This document shows, piece after piece, positions 37,111 to 48,540 of a stretch of DNA of 64,000 bases. The stretch comes from Pomphorhynchus laevis (taxonomy: Eukaryota; Acanthocephala; Palaeacanthocephala; Echinorhynchida; Pomphorhynchidae): contig WNNJ02001743.1 of assembly GCA_012934845.2 (NCBI GenBank), positions 34,201 through 98,200 on the forward strand. Reading direction: 5' to 3'. Both the position numbers and the translations under genes were made by a program. The stretch's first letter is position 1, and the number at the start of each line of letters is the position of its first letter. Under the pieces are notes generated by a model that had not been told where the DNA came from, did not search any database, and worked only from the letters and a program-made list of their open reading frames with translations.

Positions 37111-37969
37111 AAAGCTGGCAATTGATTTTTAATCCATATTTGCTGCTTGATTAGCTCCATCAGTCTAATGTATAACTCCAAGACAATCCAAACCACACCG
37201 CAGTCATTGTCAGTAGGATGAAGTGTAAGGGTACATTTCGCCTGCTTTTGTGATAACTATAAAAACAATCAATTCTTCACGATTATATACGAAGCTCAGG
37301 TGCAGAAGCGTTTTTACTGGCTTGTTGCGTGTGTTGACCGTCTAGTTATTCTTTATATAACGTACAAATGCGTATCCGTTAATTACGAGGGCACTGAATT
37401 TCTCACAGGATTCATGAAGGAATGCGTAATTTTACAAATTGTCTTTGCGAAAAATCGCTTGAAACTATGGTCCAGGAGTTAAAGCTGGCAACGATTGATT
37501 TTTAATCCATATTGGCTGCTAAATAACTGGACTTCGACCATCAGCTCCATCAGTCTAATGTATCACTCTGAGACGATCCAAACTACCCAGCAGTCATTGT
37601 CAGTCGGATGAGGTGGTTAGGGTACGTTTCGACTTCTTTTGTGATAACTATAAAAACCACAGCAATTACTCACAATGCTATAGGGATCTCAGGTTCAGAA
37701 CCGTTTTTACTTGCTTGCTACGGGTGTGGATCTTATAGTGTTGCTATATTTAGGCTAAAATGCGTATCCGTTGATTACGAGGGCACTGAATTTCTAAACG
37801 GAATCCTGAAGGAATGCGTCATTTTATAAATTGTTATAGCGAAAAAACGCTTGAAACTGTGGTCCAGAAGCCAAAGCTGGCTACGATTTATTTTTAATCC
37901 ATATTTGCTGCTTAATAACTGGACTTCGATCATTAGCTCCATCGGTCTAATGTATCACTCCGAAACGAT

Positions 37970-38013
37970 CCTAACCACCCAGCAGTCATCATCAGTCGGA
38001 TAAAGTGGTTAGG
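37970..38013. other. Representative satellite dyad CCTAACCAC / GTGGTTAGG
   Basis: CCTAACCAC at 37,970-37,978 is the exact reverse complement of GTGGTTAGG at 38,005-38,013, with 26 bases between. Most monomers carry the same pair, often with an inner TCATC/GATGA pair (seen complete at 57,799-57,842). This could extrude as a cruciform or a hairpin. Confidence 0.7.
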
Positions 38014-41000
38014 GTACGTTTCGACTGCTTTTGTGATAACTATAAAAACACCAGCAATTCCTCACGATGCTATACGAAGCTCAGGTGCAGAAGCGTTTTT
38101 ACTGGCTTGTTGCCTGTGTAGATTTTCTAGTTATTCTTTATATAAGGCACATATGCGTATCTGTTGATTACGAAGGCAATGAATTTCTCACTGGATTCCT
38201 GAAGGAATGCGTCATATTATAAATTGTTATTGCGAAAAAACGCTTGAAACTGTGGTCCAGGAGCCAAAGCGGGCCACGATTGATTTTTAATCGATATTTG
38301 CTGCTAAATAACTGGACTAAGATCATCAGCTTCATCAGTCTAATGTATCATACCGAAACGATCCTAACCACCCAGCAGTCATCGTCAGTCGGATAAAGTG
38401 GTTAGGGTACGTTTCGACTGCTTTTGTGATAACTATAAAAACACCAGCATTCCTTACGATGCTATACGAAACTCAGGTGCAGAAGCGTTTTTACTGGCTT
38501 GTTGCGTGTGTTGACTTTCTAGTTATTCTATATATAAGGCACAAATGCGTATCCGTTGAATCCGAAAGCACTAAATTTCTCACAGGATTCCTGAAAGAAT
38601 CCTCATTTTATAAATAGTTATTGCGAAAAAGCGTTTCAAACTGTTATTTAGGATCATAAGCTGGCAACGATTGTTTTTTAATCCATATTTCCTGCTAAAT
38701 AACTGGACTTCGATCATCAGCTCCATGAGTTTCATGTATTACTCCAAGACGATCCTAACCACCCAGCAGTTATCGTCAGTCGGGAAAAGTGGTTAGGGTA
38801 CGTTTCGACTGCTTTTGTGATAACTATAATAACACTAGCAATTCCTCACGATGCTATACGAAACTCAAGTGCAAAAGCGTTTTTACTGGCTTGTTGCGTG
38901 TGTGGACATTCTAGTTATTCTTTATATAAGGCACAAATGCGTATCCGTTGATTACGAGGGCACTAAATTTCACACAGGATTCCTAAAGGAATGCGTCATT
39001 TTATAAAGTGTTATTGCGAAAAATTGCTTGAAACTGTGGTCCAGGAGTCAAAGCTGGCTACGATTGATTTTTAATCCATATTTGCTGCTAAAAACTTGGA
39101 CTTAGATCATCAGTTTGATCAGTCTAATGAATCACTCCGAGACGATACTAACAACCCAACAGTCATCGTCAGTCGGATGAAGTGGTTAGGGTACATTTCG
39201 ACTTCTTTTGTGATAACTATAAAAACACAATCAATTCCGCACTATGCTATACGAAGCTCAGGTGCAGAAGCGTTTTTATTGGCTTGTGGCGTAAGTAGAC
39301 CTTCTAGTTATTGTTTATATAAGTCACAAATGCGTATCCGTTAATTACGAGGGCACTAAATTTCTCACAGGATTTCAGAAGGAATGCGTCATTTTATAAA
39401 TTGTTATTGCGAAAAATCGCTTGAAACTGTTGTCGAGGAGCTAAAGCTTGCTACGATTGATTTTTAATCCATATTTGCTGTTTAAACACTGGACTTCGAT
39501 TATCATCTTCATCAGTCAAATGTATAACTGTGAAACGATCCTTAACACCGAGCAGTCATCGTCAGTCGGATAAAGTGGTTAGGGTAAGTTTCGCCTGCTT
39601 TTGTAATAACTATAAAAACAGCAGCAATTTGTCACGATGCTATCCGAAGCTCCGGTGCAGAAGCGTTTTTACTGGCTTGTGCGTGTGTTGACTTTAGTTA
39701 TTCTTTATATAAGGCACAAATGCGTATCCGTTGATTACGAGGGCACTGAATTTCTCACTGGATTCCTGAAAAAATGCGTAATTTTACAAATTGTTATTGC
39801 AAAAAATCGCTTGAAACTGTGGTCAAGGAGCCAAAGCTGGCAACGATTGATTTTTAATCCATATTTGATGCTAAAAAAATAGACTTCAATCATCAGCTCT
39901 ATCAGTCTAATGTATCACTCCAAAACGATCCTAACCACCAAGCATTCATCGTCATTGGGATAAAGTCGTAAGGGTAGTTTTCGACTGCTTTTGTGATAAC
40001 TATAAAAACACCAGCAATTTCTCATTATGCAATACGAAGCTCATGCGCAGAAGCGTTTTTACAGGCTTGTTGCGTCTGTAGACCTTCAAGTTATTGTTTA
40101 TATAAGGCACAAATGCGTAACCGTTGATTACGAGGGCACTAAATTTCTCACAGGATTCCTGAAGGAATGCATCATTTTATAAATTGTTATTGCGAAAAAT
40201 CGCTTAAAACTGTGGTCCAAGAGCCAAAGCTGGCTACGATTGATTTTTAATCATTATTTGCTGCAAAAGAAGAGGACTTCGATCATCAGCTCCATCAGTC
40301 TAATGTATCACTTCAAGACGATCCTAACCACCCAGAAGTCATCGTCATTGGGATGACGTAGTTAGTGTACGTCTCGACTGCTCTTGTGACAACTATAGTA
40401 ACACTAGCAATTCCTCACGATGCTATACGAAGTACAGGTGAAGAAGCGTTTTTACTGGCTTGTTGCGTGCGTGGACATTCTAGTTTTTCTTAATATAAGA
40501 CACAAATGCCTATCCGTTGATTACGAGGGCTCTGAATGTCTTACAAAATCCCTGAAGAAATGCGTCATTTTATAAATTGTTTAAGCGAAAAATAGCTTAA
40601 AACTGTGGTCCAGGAGCCAAAGCGGGCTACGATTGATTTACAATCCATATTTGATGCTAAAAACCTGGACTTCCATCATCAGCTTCATCAGTCTAATGTG
40701 TAGCTCTGAGACGATCCAAACCACCCAGCAGTCATTGTCAGTCGGATTAGGTGGTTAAGGTACGTTTCGACTGCTTTTGTGATAACTATAAAAACAACAG
40801 CAATTCCTCACGATGCTATAACAATCTCAAATTCAGAACCGTTTTTACTTGCTTGCTGCGTGTGTGGATCTTATAGTTATGCTTTATATAAGGCTTAAAT
40901 GCGTATCCGTTGATTACGAGGGCACTGAATTTCTTAACGGATTCCTAAAGGAATGCGTCATTGTATAAATTGTTAGAGCGAAAAAACGCTTGAAACTGTT

Positions 41001-41469
41001 GTCCAGAAGCCAATGCTGGCTACGATTGATTTTTAATCCATATTTGCTGCTAAAGAACTGGACTTCGATCATCAGCTTTATCATACTAATGTATCACTCC
41101 GAAACGATCCTAACAACCCAGCAGTCATCGTCAGTCAGATAAAGTGTTTAGGGTACGTTTCGACTGCTTTTGTGATAACTAAAAAACACCAGCAATTCCT
41201 CACGATGCTATACGAAGCTCAGGTGCAGAAGCGTTTTTACTGGCTTGTTGCGTGTGTGGAACTTCTAGATATTCTTTATATAAGGCACAAATTCGTATCC
41301 GTTGATTACGAGGGCACTGAATTTCTAAAAAGATTCCAGAAAGAATGCGTCATTTTATTAATTGTTATTGCGAAAAATCGCTTGAAAATGTGTTCCGGCA
41401 GTAAAGTTGACTACGATTGATTTTAAATTCATGTTTGCTGCTAAAAACTGGAATTCGATCATCACCTTT

Positions 41470-41500
41470 ATCAGTCTAATATATTACACGAAGGCACTGA
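41470..41500. repeat. Satellite monomer with internal deletion
   Basis: The sequence passes directly from the CAGTCTAAT...TATTACAC landmark to GAAGGCACTGAATT. This skips about 215 bp that normally lie between them, including the dyad and the GTGCAGAAGCG landmark. The same junction recurs at 53,255-53,280. Confidence 0.75.
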
Positions 41501-41527
41501 ATTTCTCACAGGATTCCTAAAGGAATG

Positions 41528-41719
41528 TGTTGTGTTTTCAGACATTGCAAAGCAAACGCTAACGTTTTTTAATTTTTAGTACAAACAAAACACCAGCGTT
41601 CAGAAACAGTCGCTATCCGACATATATAGTCAAAATACAAAGGCATACCGCCAAGCACATTGCTGCCAGTGATAATCGTCATTGCCATACATTTGCAGTG
41701 TGTTCGTTCATACACAACA
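41528..41719 (-). repeat. 3' LTR of the Ty3/Gypsy element
   Basis: This 192-bp terminal repeat has TG...CA ends on either strand reading. It directly abuts the polypurine tract at 41,720 on its coding-side edge and the satellite target duplication at 41,527 on the other. An ATTAAA-type polyadenylation signal lies within it on the minus strand near 41,568-41,573; its use is inferred. Confidence 0.95.
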
Positions 41720-41731
41720 TTCCTCTTCCCC
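41720..41731 (-). other. Polypurine tract
   Basis: The minus strand reads GGGGAAGAGGAA immediately before the 3' LTR. This is the expected position and composition for priming second-strand synthesis. It lies 17 bases beyond the stop codon. Confidence 0.9.
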
Positions 41732-41748
41732 ATATAAATGTGGTCTTT

Positions 41749-44700
41749 TTAGTACGCCACATTCCAGCCATATCGAACAGGTACTTTACGGACTCTTTCT
41801 GATCGTCTAGGTAATTGGCGATGGCAATTATCATGTTCAAGATTTTTTTCATCCGCCGAATTCGTAATGGTAAGTGGACTTTGATCACTAGTTATCTCAA
41901 TCCGCTGTGACAATGTTGAATTCATTTTCTCTTGATCATTGTCTGCATCATTGGTAATTTCTCGATTCTCTATACCTTCTCCTTTACGAAGCATATCGGC
42001 GTGTAATCTGTAGTTTTGATCAGCGTTGCTCACGACATACGATGTCCAGTTTGAGCGCTTTTCTATTTCCCCCGCCGACCACGGTTCGTTACTTTTCTGC
42101 CGATACCACACCTTTTCTCCTGAATAAAACTCCCTCGGTTTGGATTTCTTATCGAAATGTATTTTGTTATTTGCTTGATAACCTTCAAGTGTAGAACGTA
42201 GATTCGGTTTCAAACGATCAAATAAGGTAGTCAAACGATGACCGGTAAAGACAATTGATGGTGGTTTTCCTGTGGCACTGTGCGGTGTGTTTCTATACGA
42301 CAATAAGAATTGCTGCAATCGCTTTGGACGATCGTGTATATTGTAAGGTCTGATCACTTTATTCTTTAGTACTTGAATAAACCTCTCCGCTAAACCGTTT
42401 GATCTTGGGTGATACGGAGATACTCTTACATGCTTTACTCCATTAGACTGCAAAAAATTCGCGAATTCGGAAGACTGAAACGGGGGACCATTGTCTGATA
42501 CCAGCTCTTCCGGAACCCCATTTCTGGCAAATATTTCTCTTAATACCTTTATTGTTGAGTGAGCACTTGTACATTGCATCTTAATAACCTCCGGCCATTT
42601 TGATAGAGCACACTGAACCACAAAGTAATACTCCTGTTGGGATGGTCCGGCGAAATCTACGTGAATCCTAGTCCATATATCGCTGGGTACAGGCCAATTG
42701 TGAAGTGGATGGTTAGGTTCGTTATTCCGGAAACGCTGACAATCGTTACAATTTTGTACTGAGCGCTCGATATCAGCATCCAATCCAGGCCACCATACGT
42801 AATATCGTGATAAGGATTTCATAGCCACAATTCCCGGATGGCCTGCATGCAAAGCTCGCAAAACTGTCTCCCGTAGACTCGTCGGAATTAATACACGCGC
42901 TCCTAAAAGCAAAATTCCATTTTCAAATGATAACTCATTGCGTCTTGTGCTGTAATAATGAATGTTCGAGTCTGTAACTTTGTTTGGCCAACCGATCGAC
43001 ACATATTGCGTCACCTTTTTTAGAATCAAATCTTGTTTCGTAGCTTCGCGAATAGCTGTTGCGGATAATAAAGGTGTGTCCTCACATAACAAATTCACAC
43101 AGATATCATTTGTTCCCGACGTTTCTGCACAGTCAAGGCCTTGACATGGAAATCTGGAGAGGACATCGGCAATTATGTTATCTTTTCCTGGAATGCATTC
43201 GAGTTCGTAGTCGAATTGACTCAACAACAATGCCCATCTGACTAAACGCTGATTCGCGATCTTTGGCAAATTACGTTGATTTCCGAATATGTATTTCAAA
43301 GGTTTGTGATCAGTGATGAGTACGAACTTTCTACCTAATAGAAAATATCGAAACTTATTGACACCGAATATAAGTGCAAGTGCCTCCCGGTCGATTTGCG
43401 AGTAATTTATTTCCGCGCTGCTCAATTTTCTTGATGCGTATGCAATCGGCAGATAACGGTTGTTTTTAGTTTCTTGAAGCAGTACGGCTCCTAAGCCTCT
43501 CTCACAAGCATCACAATACAGCTTCAGGTTACTCTTCCCATCATATGGTATTAAAATTTTCGGTTTTAGCATACTTTGCTTGACCAATTCAAATTGGCTT
43601 TGATGCCGATCTGTCCAGTTCCAATTCGCTCGTACACCCGTTAACGAATACAAGTCAGCACACTGCGACCGCAAATGAGGAATAAAACGTTCAAGGAACC
43701 CTATGGTTCCCAAGAACGTTCGCAGTTCTTTAGGATTTGACGGTGGACAAATATTTTGAATAGTATCAACTTTCTCTGGATCAACTTTTACCATTCCTTT
43801 ATCTAACACGTGTCCCAGAAATTTGACTTGTTCTTGAAGAAATAAACACTTTTCACGTTTAACTCGTATTCCCGCATTCAATAATCTTGTCATTACACTT
43901 CGAAGTCTGTCTATATGTTCTGAACGTGTTTCACCTGCAACTACAACATCATCCAGATAAACTGCGACGCCCGGAATCGTACCGAGTAATTGATTCATAT
44001 AACGCTGGAACAAAATTGGTGCAATGGATAACCCAAATGGTAATCGACGATATTGATAATATCCGAAGGGTGTCGATATGGTCAAATACTTTCGAGAGTC
44101 TTGATGAACTTTCATTTGTGAATACGCATCCTTTAAATCCAATACTGAATACAAGGTGCCTCCTGCGATTTTGCTCAGTATCTCCTCAAATGTCGGTAAT
44201 TCGAAACAATCACAATTCAGATACGGATTAATTGTCGCCTTGAAGTCAGCGCAAAGTCTTATTGAGTTATCCTTCTTGAGCACAGAAACAATTGGACTCG
44301 CCCATTCAATATAATTACAGTTTGAATCAACTTGCTCTAATGTTCCATTCGATAAAAGGCGCTTTAATGGCAGTGGTACGCGACGAGCCGGAATGCATCG
44401 TGCAATAGCCGATGGATCAACTTGTAACTTTATCTCCAAATCCTTAATGTTCCCAAGATCTTCATTGAATAACTCCTTAAATCTGAGTAACATGTGGTTT
44501 AAATCGGAGGCACCTTGTTGATTTAAATTTAACTGATTGATAGCTCGTGGGCGGGATCTTACTTGACGTGGCAAGGACATGTTAAATGCTTCTATCCACG
44601 GTTGTCCAAACAAGCTCTTTTCTGTTTCGTATACGACCTCGACATTCAACAATTTGGCTACATTATCTAGTTCTACAGTCACTTGACATTGACCTATGCT

Positions 44701-45879
44701 CTTTATCAACCCTCCACCAAAACTTCTCAGCCATCTTCCCGCTCTTAGCTCAGGCGAACCACAACTTGACCATGTTTTTTGAGATATTACAGACAACATT
44801 GCTCCCGTATCAAACTCCATTTCCACTTGAACTCCGTTTATTCTCACTTCCAATGTCGGTCCCAGGATATGGTCCCTTCGACAAACGTTTTGAATTTCGA
44901 GAAAAGCCAACTCTACAGCCTTATTATCACCATTCTCGTCTGATATCAACTGATGAATATTTTGTAGTGCTACCTTGCAGCATCGACGAATATGACCTAT
45001 CTTACCACAACGGTGACATTTTACGTTCTTAGCCCAACACTGTTGCTCATTTACGTGATTTGAACCATTACATCGTGTACAACGAGGCATGGAATTTTTA
45101 TTCCATTGTGATCGACGTCCAGCACTTAATTTATTAACATGCGAAATTTCAACATCCTTTTTCGAGTCATTTGCATAATTCGAGCTGGTTTCCGTCGCTA
45201 ACAAGTGCTTAGTAGCTTGTGTCATTTCCCAATTAGAAGCAATCCTAATTACATCGTCTAACGTAGGATTGTCTAATCGTAATAGACTCATACGTATTTC
45301 CTCGATTGGAGTATATGCAATTACCAGATCTCTCAATCTGTCGTCGATTGCTTGCTGTTCGGTTTGAATGGATTGATCGAAAAACGAACACTTACTAGCC
45401 AGGCCCCTTGCTTCCGCTATCCAATCTTTATGTGACTGATTGGCTTTTTGTCGACATTGCGTAAATTCGAATCTGGCTGCAACTATATGCATCGGCTTTT
45501 TAAAATGACGATCGAGTTCCTTAATAATCATCTCGAAAGTAATGTCCTCTTTTTCGAAAGACGGAATCAATTGTCCAACCAAGCGAAAAATTTCTTGACC
45601 ACAACTGGACAGTAAGAATTGTTTTTGTCGCATCTGTGAATCAACTCTGTGCATGCCCAAAAAATTCTTCAGTTGAATCCCGTAATCAATCCACTTATCG
45701 TGATCTGCATTGAAATGCTGAAACGCCGGTATATTGCAATCCTTATTGGGATTTTCACGATTTTGCAGACTTTCCATCAACTTCGTCAATGTACGTTGTT
45801 GTTCCCATACAATTTTCATAATGTCGTTCGACGAAAATTTTGAACCACCCTCGTCGCCAATTGTTGTGTTTTCAGACAT
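41749..45879 (-). CDS. Gag-Pol polyprotein of the Ty3/Gypsy element
   Basis: This is a single 1,376-residue frame. Residues 1-260 resemble a Gag capsid region. Two Cys/His zinc knuckles lie at about 267-301, the second being CX2CX4HX4C at 288-301. An aspartic protease with DTG is at 357-359. The reverse transcriptase spans about 500-690 with YLDD at 641-644. RNase H spans about 785-905. The integrase has its His/Cys finger at about 1,011-1,047 and acidic catalytic residues in HVDFAGP (D1075), VSDNGPPF (D1129) and NGLAERF (E1165). RNase H before integrase is the Ty3/Gypsy order. No envelope follows. Gag and Pol share one frame, so processing must rely on the protease. The ATG at 45,877-45,879 lies inside the 5' LTR and the frame runs on through the primer-binding site. 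This start is chosen because it is the first ATG of the open frame. The frame looks whole. Confidence 0.95.
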   Translation of the reverse strand: MSENTTIGDEGGSKFSSNDIMKIVWEQQRTLTKLMESLQNRENPNKDCNIPAFQHFNADHDKWIDYGIQLKNFLGMHRVDSQMRQKQFLLSSCGQEIFRLVGQLIPSFEKEDITFEMIIKELDRHFKKPMHIVAARFEFTQCRQKANQSHKDWIAEARGLASKCSFFDQSIQTEQQAIDDRLRDLVIAYTPIEEIRMSLLRLDNPTLDDVIRIASNWEMTQATKHLLATETSSNYANDSKKDVEISHVNKLSAGRRSQWNKNSMPRCTRCNGSNHVNEQQCWAKNVKCHRCGKIGHIRRCCKVALQNIHQLISDENGDNKAVELAFLEIQNVCRRDHILGPTLEVRINGVQVEMEFDTGAMLSVISQKTWSSCGSPELRAGRWLRSFGGGLIKSIGQCQVTVELDNVAKLLNVEVVYETEKSLFGQPWIEAFNMSLPRQVRSRPRAINQLNLNQQGASDLNHMLLRFKELFNEDLGNIKDLEIKLQVDPSAIARCIPARRVPLPLKRLLSNGTLEQVDSNCNYIEWASPIVSVLKKDNSIRLCADFKATINPYLNCDCFELPTFEEILSKIAGGTLYSVLDLKDAYSQMKVHQDSRKYLTISTPFGYYQYRRLPFGLSIAPILFQRYMNQLLGTIPGVAVYLDDVVVAGETRSEHIDRLRSVMTRLLNAGIRVKREKCLFLQEQVKFLGHVLDKGMVKVDPEKVDTIQNICPPSNPKELRTFLGTIGFLERFIPHLRSQCADLYSLTGVRANWNWTDRHQSQFELVKQSMLKPKILIPYDGKSNLKLYCDACERGLGAVLLQETKNNRYLPIAYASRKLSSAEINYSQIDREALALIFGVNKFRYFLLGRKFVLITDHKPLKYIFGNQRNLPKIANQRLVRWALLLSQFDYELECIPGKDNIIADVLSRFPCQGLDCAETSGTNDICVNLLCEDTPLLSATAIREATKQDLILKKVTQYVSIGWPNKVTDSNIHYYSTRRNELSFENGILLLGARVLIPTSLRETVLRALHAGHPGIVAMKSLSRYYVWWPGLDADIERSVQNCNDCQRFRNNEPNHPLHNWPVPSDIWTRIHVDFAGPSQQEYYFVVQCALSKWPEVIKMQCTSAHSTIKVLREIFARNGVPEELVSDNGPPFQSSEFANFLQSNGVKHVRVSPYHPRSNGLAERFIQVLKNKVIRPYNIHDRPKRLQQFLLSYRNTPHSATGKPPSIVFTGHRLTTLFDRLKPNLRSTLEGYQANNKIHFDKKSKPREFYSGEKVWYRQKSNEPWSAGEIEKRSNWTSYVVSNADQNYRLHADMLRKGEGIENREITNDADNDQEKMNSTLSQRIEITSDQSPLTITNSADEKNLEHDNCHRQLPRRSERVRKVPVRYGWNVAY
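45845..45859 (-). other. Primer-binding site, tRNA-Ser type
   Basis: The minus strand reads TGGCGACGAGGGTGG two bases after the 5' LTR. It begins with TGG, as expected for a tRNA CCA end. From memory it is complementary to the 3' end of animal tRNA-Ser(GCU), which ends in CCACCCTCGTCG plus CCA. Mag-lineage elements are known for tRNA-Ser priming. Here the site is also translated as part of Gag. Confidence 0.8.
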
Positions 45880-46053
45880 TGTAAAGCAAACGCTAACGTT
45901 TTTTAATTTTTAGTACAAACAAAACACCAGCGTTCAGAAACAGTCGCTATCCGACATATATAGTCAAAATACAAAGGCATACCGCCAAGCACATTGCTGC
46001 CAGTGATAATCGTCATTGCCATACATTTGCAGTGTGTTCGTTCATACACAACA
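45862..46053 (-). repeat. 5' LTR of the Ty3/Gypsy element
   Basis: This 192-bp repeat is nearly identical to 41,528-41,719. On the minus strand a TATA-like ACTATATATG lies near 45,955-45,964, about 75-85 bases before the Gag-Pol start codon, which is itself inside this LTR. The outer edge abuts the GAATG target duplication at 46,054. Confidence 0.95.
45955..45964 (-). promoter_or_regulatory. TATA-like element in the 5' LTR
   Basis: The minus strand carries ACTATATATG inside the LTR, at a plausible distance upstream of the start codon at 45,879. Promoter function is inferred from position only. Confidence 0.4.
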
Positions 46054-46429
46054 GAATGCTCATTTTATAAATTGTTATTGCGAAAAAGCGCTTGAAACTG
46101 TGGTCCAGGAGCCAAAGCTGGCTACGGTTGATTTTTAATCCATATTTGCTGCTAAATAACTGGACATCGATCATCCGCTGCATCAGTCTAATGTATCACT
46201 CCGAGACAATCCTACCAACCCAGCAGTCATCGTCAGTCGGATGATGTGGTAAGGGTACTTTTCGACTGCTTTTGTGATAACTACAGAATTACCAGCAATT
46301 CCTAACAATGCTATCCGAAGCTCAGGTTCAGAACCGTTTTAATTTGCTTGCTGCGTGTGTGGATCTTATAGTTATGCTTTATATATGGCCAAATGCGTAT
46401 CCGTTGATTACGAGGGCACTAAATTTCTC

Positions 46430-46485
46430 ACAGGATTCCTGAAAGAATGCGTCATTTACAGGATTCCTGAAGGAATGCGTCATTT
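46430..46485. repeat. 28-bp internal duplication in a satellite monomer, copy 1
   Basis: The stretch ACAGGATTCCTGAARGAATG plus GCGTCATT occurs twice in a row with period 28. The same duplication marks monomers at 53,680 and 59,983, so all three descend from one altered monomer. Confidence 0.85.
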
Positions 46486-46734
46486 TATAAATTAGTATTG
46501 CGAAAAATCGCTTGAAACTTTGGTCCAAGAGCCAAAGCTGGCAACGATTGATTTTTAATATATTTGCTGCTAAATAACTGGACTTCGATCATCAGCTCCA
46601 TCAGACTAATGAATCACTCCGCTACAATCCAACCAACCCAACAGTCATCGTCAGTCGGATGAAGTGTTAGGGTACATTTCGACTGCTTTTGTGATAACTA
46701 TAAAAACAATCAATTCTTCACGATGATATACGAA

Positions 46735-47948
46735 GCTGAGGTGCAGAAGCGTTTTTACTGGCTTGTTGCGTGTGTTGACCGTCTAGTTATTCTTTATATA
46801 AGGCACAAATGCGTATCCGTTGATTACGAGGGCACTGAATTTCTCACAGGATTCCTGAAAAAATGCACATTTAATAAATTGTTATTGCGAAAAATCGCTT
46901 GAAACTGTTGTCCAGGAGCCAAAGCTGGCTACGATTGATTTTTAATCCATATTTGCTGCTAAATAACTGGACTTCGATCATCAGCTCCATCAGACTAATG
47001 TATCACTCCGAGACGATCCTAACCACCCAACAGTCATCGTCAGTCGGATGAAGTGTTAGGGTACATTTCGACTGATTTTGTGATAACTATAAAAACACAA
47101 TCAATTCCTCACGATGATATAAGAAGCTCAGGTGCAGAAGCGTTTTTACTGGCTTGTTGCGTGTGTGGACCTTCTAGTTTTTCTTTATATAAGGCACAAT
47201 TGCTTTTCCGTTGATTACGAGGGCACTAAATTTCTCACAGGATTCCTAAATAAATGCTCATTTTATAAATTGTAATTGCGAAAAAGCGCTTGAAACTGTG
47301 TTCCCGGAGCCTAAGCTGGCATAGATTGATTTTTAATCCATATTTGCTGCTAAAATACTGGACTTCGATCATCAGCTCTATCAGCCTAATGTATCACTCC
47401 GAGACGATCCTAACCACCCAGCAGCATCGTCAGTTGGATGATGTTGTTAGGGTACTTTTCGACTGCTTTTGTGATAACTATAAAAACACCAGCAATTCCT
47501 CACGATGCTATACGAAGCTCAGGTGCAGAAGCGTTTTTACTGGCTTGTTGCGTGTGTGGATTTTCTAGTTATTCTTTATATAAGGCACAAATGCGTATCC
47601 GTTGATTAAGAGAGCACTGAATTTCTCACAGGATTCCTGAAGGAATGCGTCATTTCATAAATTGTTATTGCGAAAAAACGCTTGAAACTGTGGTCCAGGA
47701 GCCAAAGCGGGCCACGATTGATTTTTAATCCATAATTGGTGCTAGCTAAATGGACTAAGATCATCAGCTTCATCAGTCTAATGTATCACTCCGAAACGAT
47801 CCTAACCACCCAGCAGTCATCGTCAGTCGGATAAAGTGGTTAGGGTACGTTTCGACTGCCTTTGTGATAACTATAAAAACACCAGCATTCCTTACGATGC
47901 TATACGAAACTCAGGTGCAGAAGCGTTTTTACTGGCTTGTTGCGTGTG
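46735..47948. repeat. Three-monomer satellite block repeated 2,347 bp later
   Basis: It matches about 49,082-50,294 at a constant offset of 2,347 bp (6 monomers). It includes rare variants such as GACCGTCTAG, GAAAAAATGCACATTT and GTGTTCCCGGAGCC. Confidence 0.75.
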
Positions 47949-48540
47949 TTGACATTCTAGTTGTTCTTAATATAAGGCACAAATGCGTATTTGTTGATTA
48001 CGAGAACACTGGATTTCTAACAGTATTCCTGAAGGAATGCGTCATTTTATAAATTGTAATTCGAAAAATCGCTTGAAACTGTTGTCCAGGAGCCAAAGCT
48101 GGCAATTGATTTTTAATCCATATTTGCTGTTAAATAACTTGACTTAAATCATCAGCTCCATCAGTCTAATGTATAACTCCGAGACGATCCTAACCACACA
48201 GCAGTCATTGTCAGTCGGATAAAGTGTTTATGGTACGTTTAGACTGCTTTTGTGATAACTATGAAAACAACAGCAATTCCTCGCGATATATACGAAGCTC
48301 AGGTGCAGAAGCGTTTTTACTGGCTTGTTGCGTGTGTTGACTTTCTAGTTATTCTATATATAAGGCACAATAGCGTATCAGTTGATTACGAGGGCACTAA
48401 ATTTCCCAACAGGATTTCTGAAAGAATGCTCATTTTTTAAATTGTTATTGCGAAAAAGCGCTTGAATTTGTTATTCAGGAGGCTAAGCTGGCAACGATTG
48501 ATTTTTAATCCATATTTGCTGCTAAATAACTGGACTTCGA
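47640..48540. repeat. Satellite block repeated 3,914 bp later
   Basis: It shares rare variants (GTATTTGTTGATTACGAGAA, AACAGTATTCC, CTGGCAATTGATTTT, GAAGCTCAGG after GATATATAC) with about 51,550-52,450, at an offset of 3,914 bp, equal to ten monomers. A partial third relative lies at about 63,000-63,400. Confidence 0.7.

Larger units (their letters stand above)
37072..41527. repeat. 392-bp satellite array, first part
   Basis: About 11 head-to-tail monomers lie here, measured from successive copies of the GCTCAGGTGCAGAAGCG landmark near 37,291, 37,684, 38,076, 38,468 and 38,860 (steps of 392-393 bp). Landmarks in each monomer are CTGGCTTGTTGCGTGTG, TTATATAAGGCACAAATGCG, GATTACGAGGGCACTGAATT, ATTCCTGAAGGAAT, GATTTTTAATCCATATTTGC and GTGGTTAGGGTACGTTTCG. 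Short open frames of about 60-90 codons recur in phase with the monomer and look like by-products of homogenisation. The array is interrupted at 41,528 by an LTR element. Confidence 0.95.
41528..46053 (-). mobile_element. Ty3/Gypsy LTR retrotransposon, probably Mag lineage, looks whole
   Basis: This 4,526-bp element is inserted into one satellite monomer. The 192-bp LTRs begin TGTTGTGT and end ACACAACA, a perfect terminal inversion, and are flanked by the target duplication GAATG (41,523-41,527 and 46,054-46,058). Removing it restores an ordinary satellite monomer. On the minus strand the order is 5' LTR, primer-binding site, a single Gag-Pol frame, polypurine tract and 3' LTR. There is no envelope frame. 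The LTRs are nearly identical (about one difference in 192), so the insertion is recent. The main frame has no break. The Mag assignment rests on the short LTRs, the tRNA-Ser-type primer site and the domain order. Confidence 0.93.

Noticed and set aside
41679-45843. Several 60-148 codon frames overlapping the LTR element on either strand.
   Set aside because: They are shadows of the Gag-Pol frame, with no recognisable domains.
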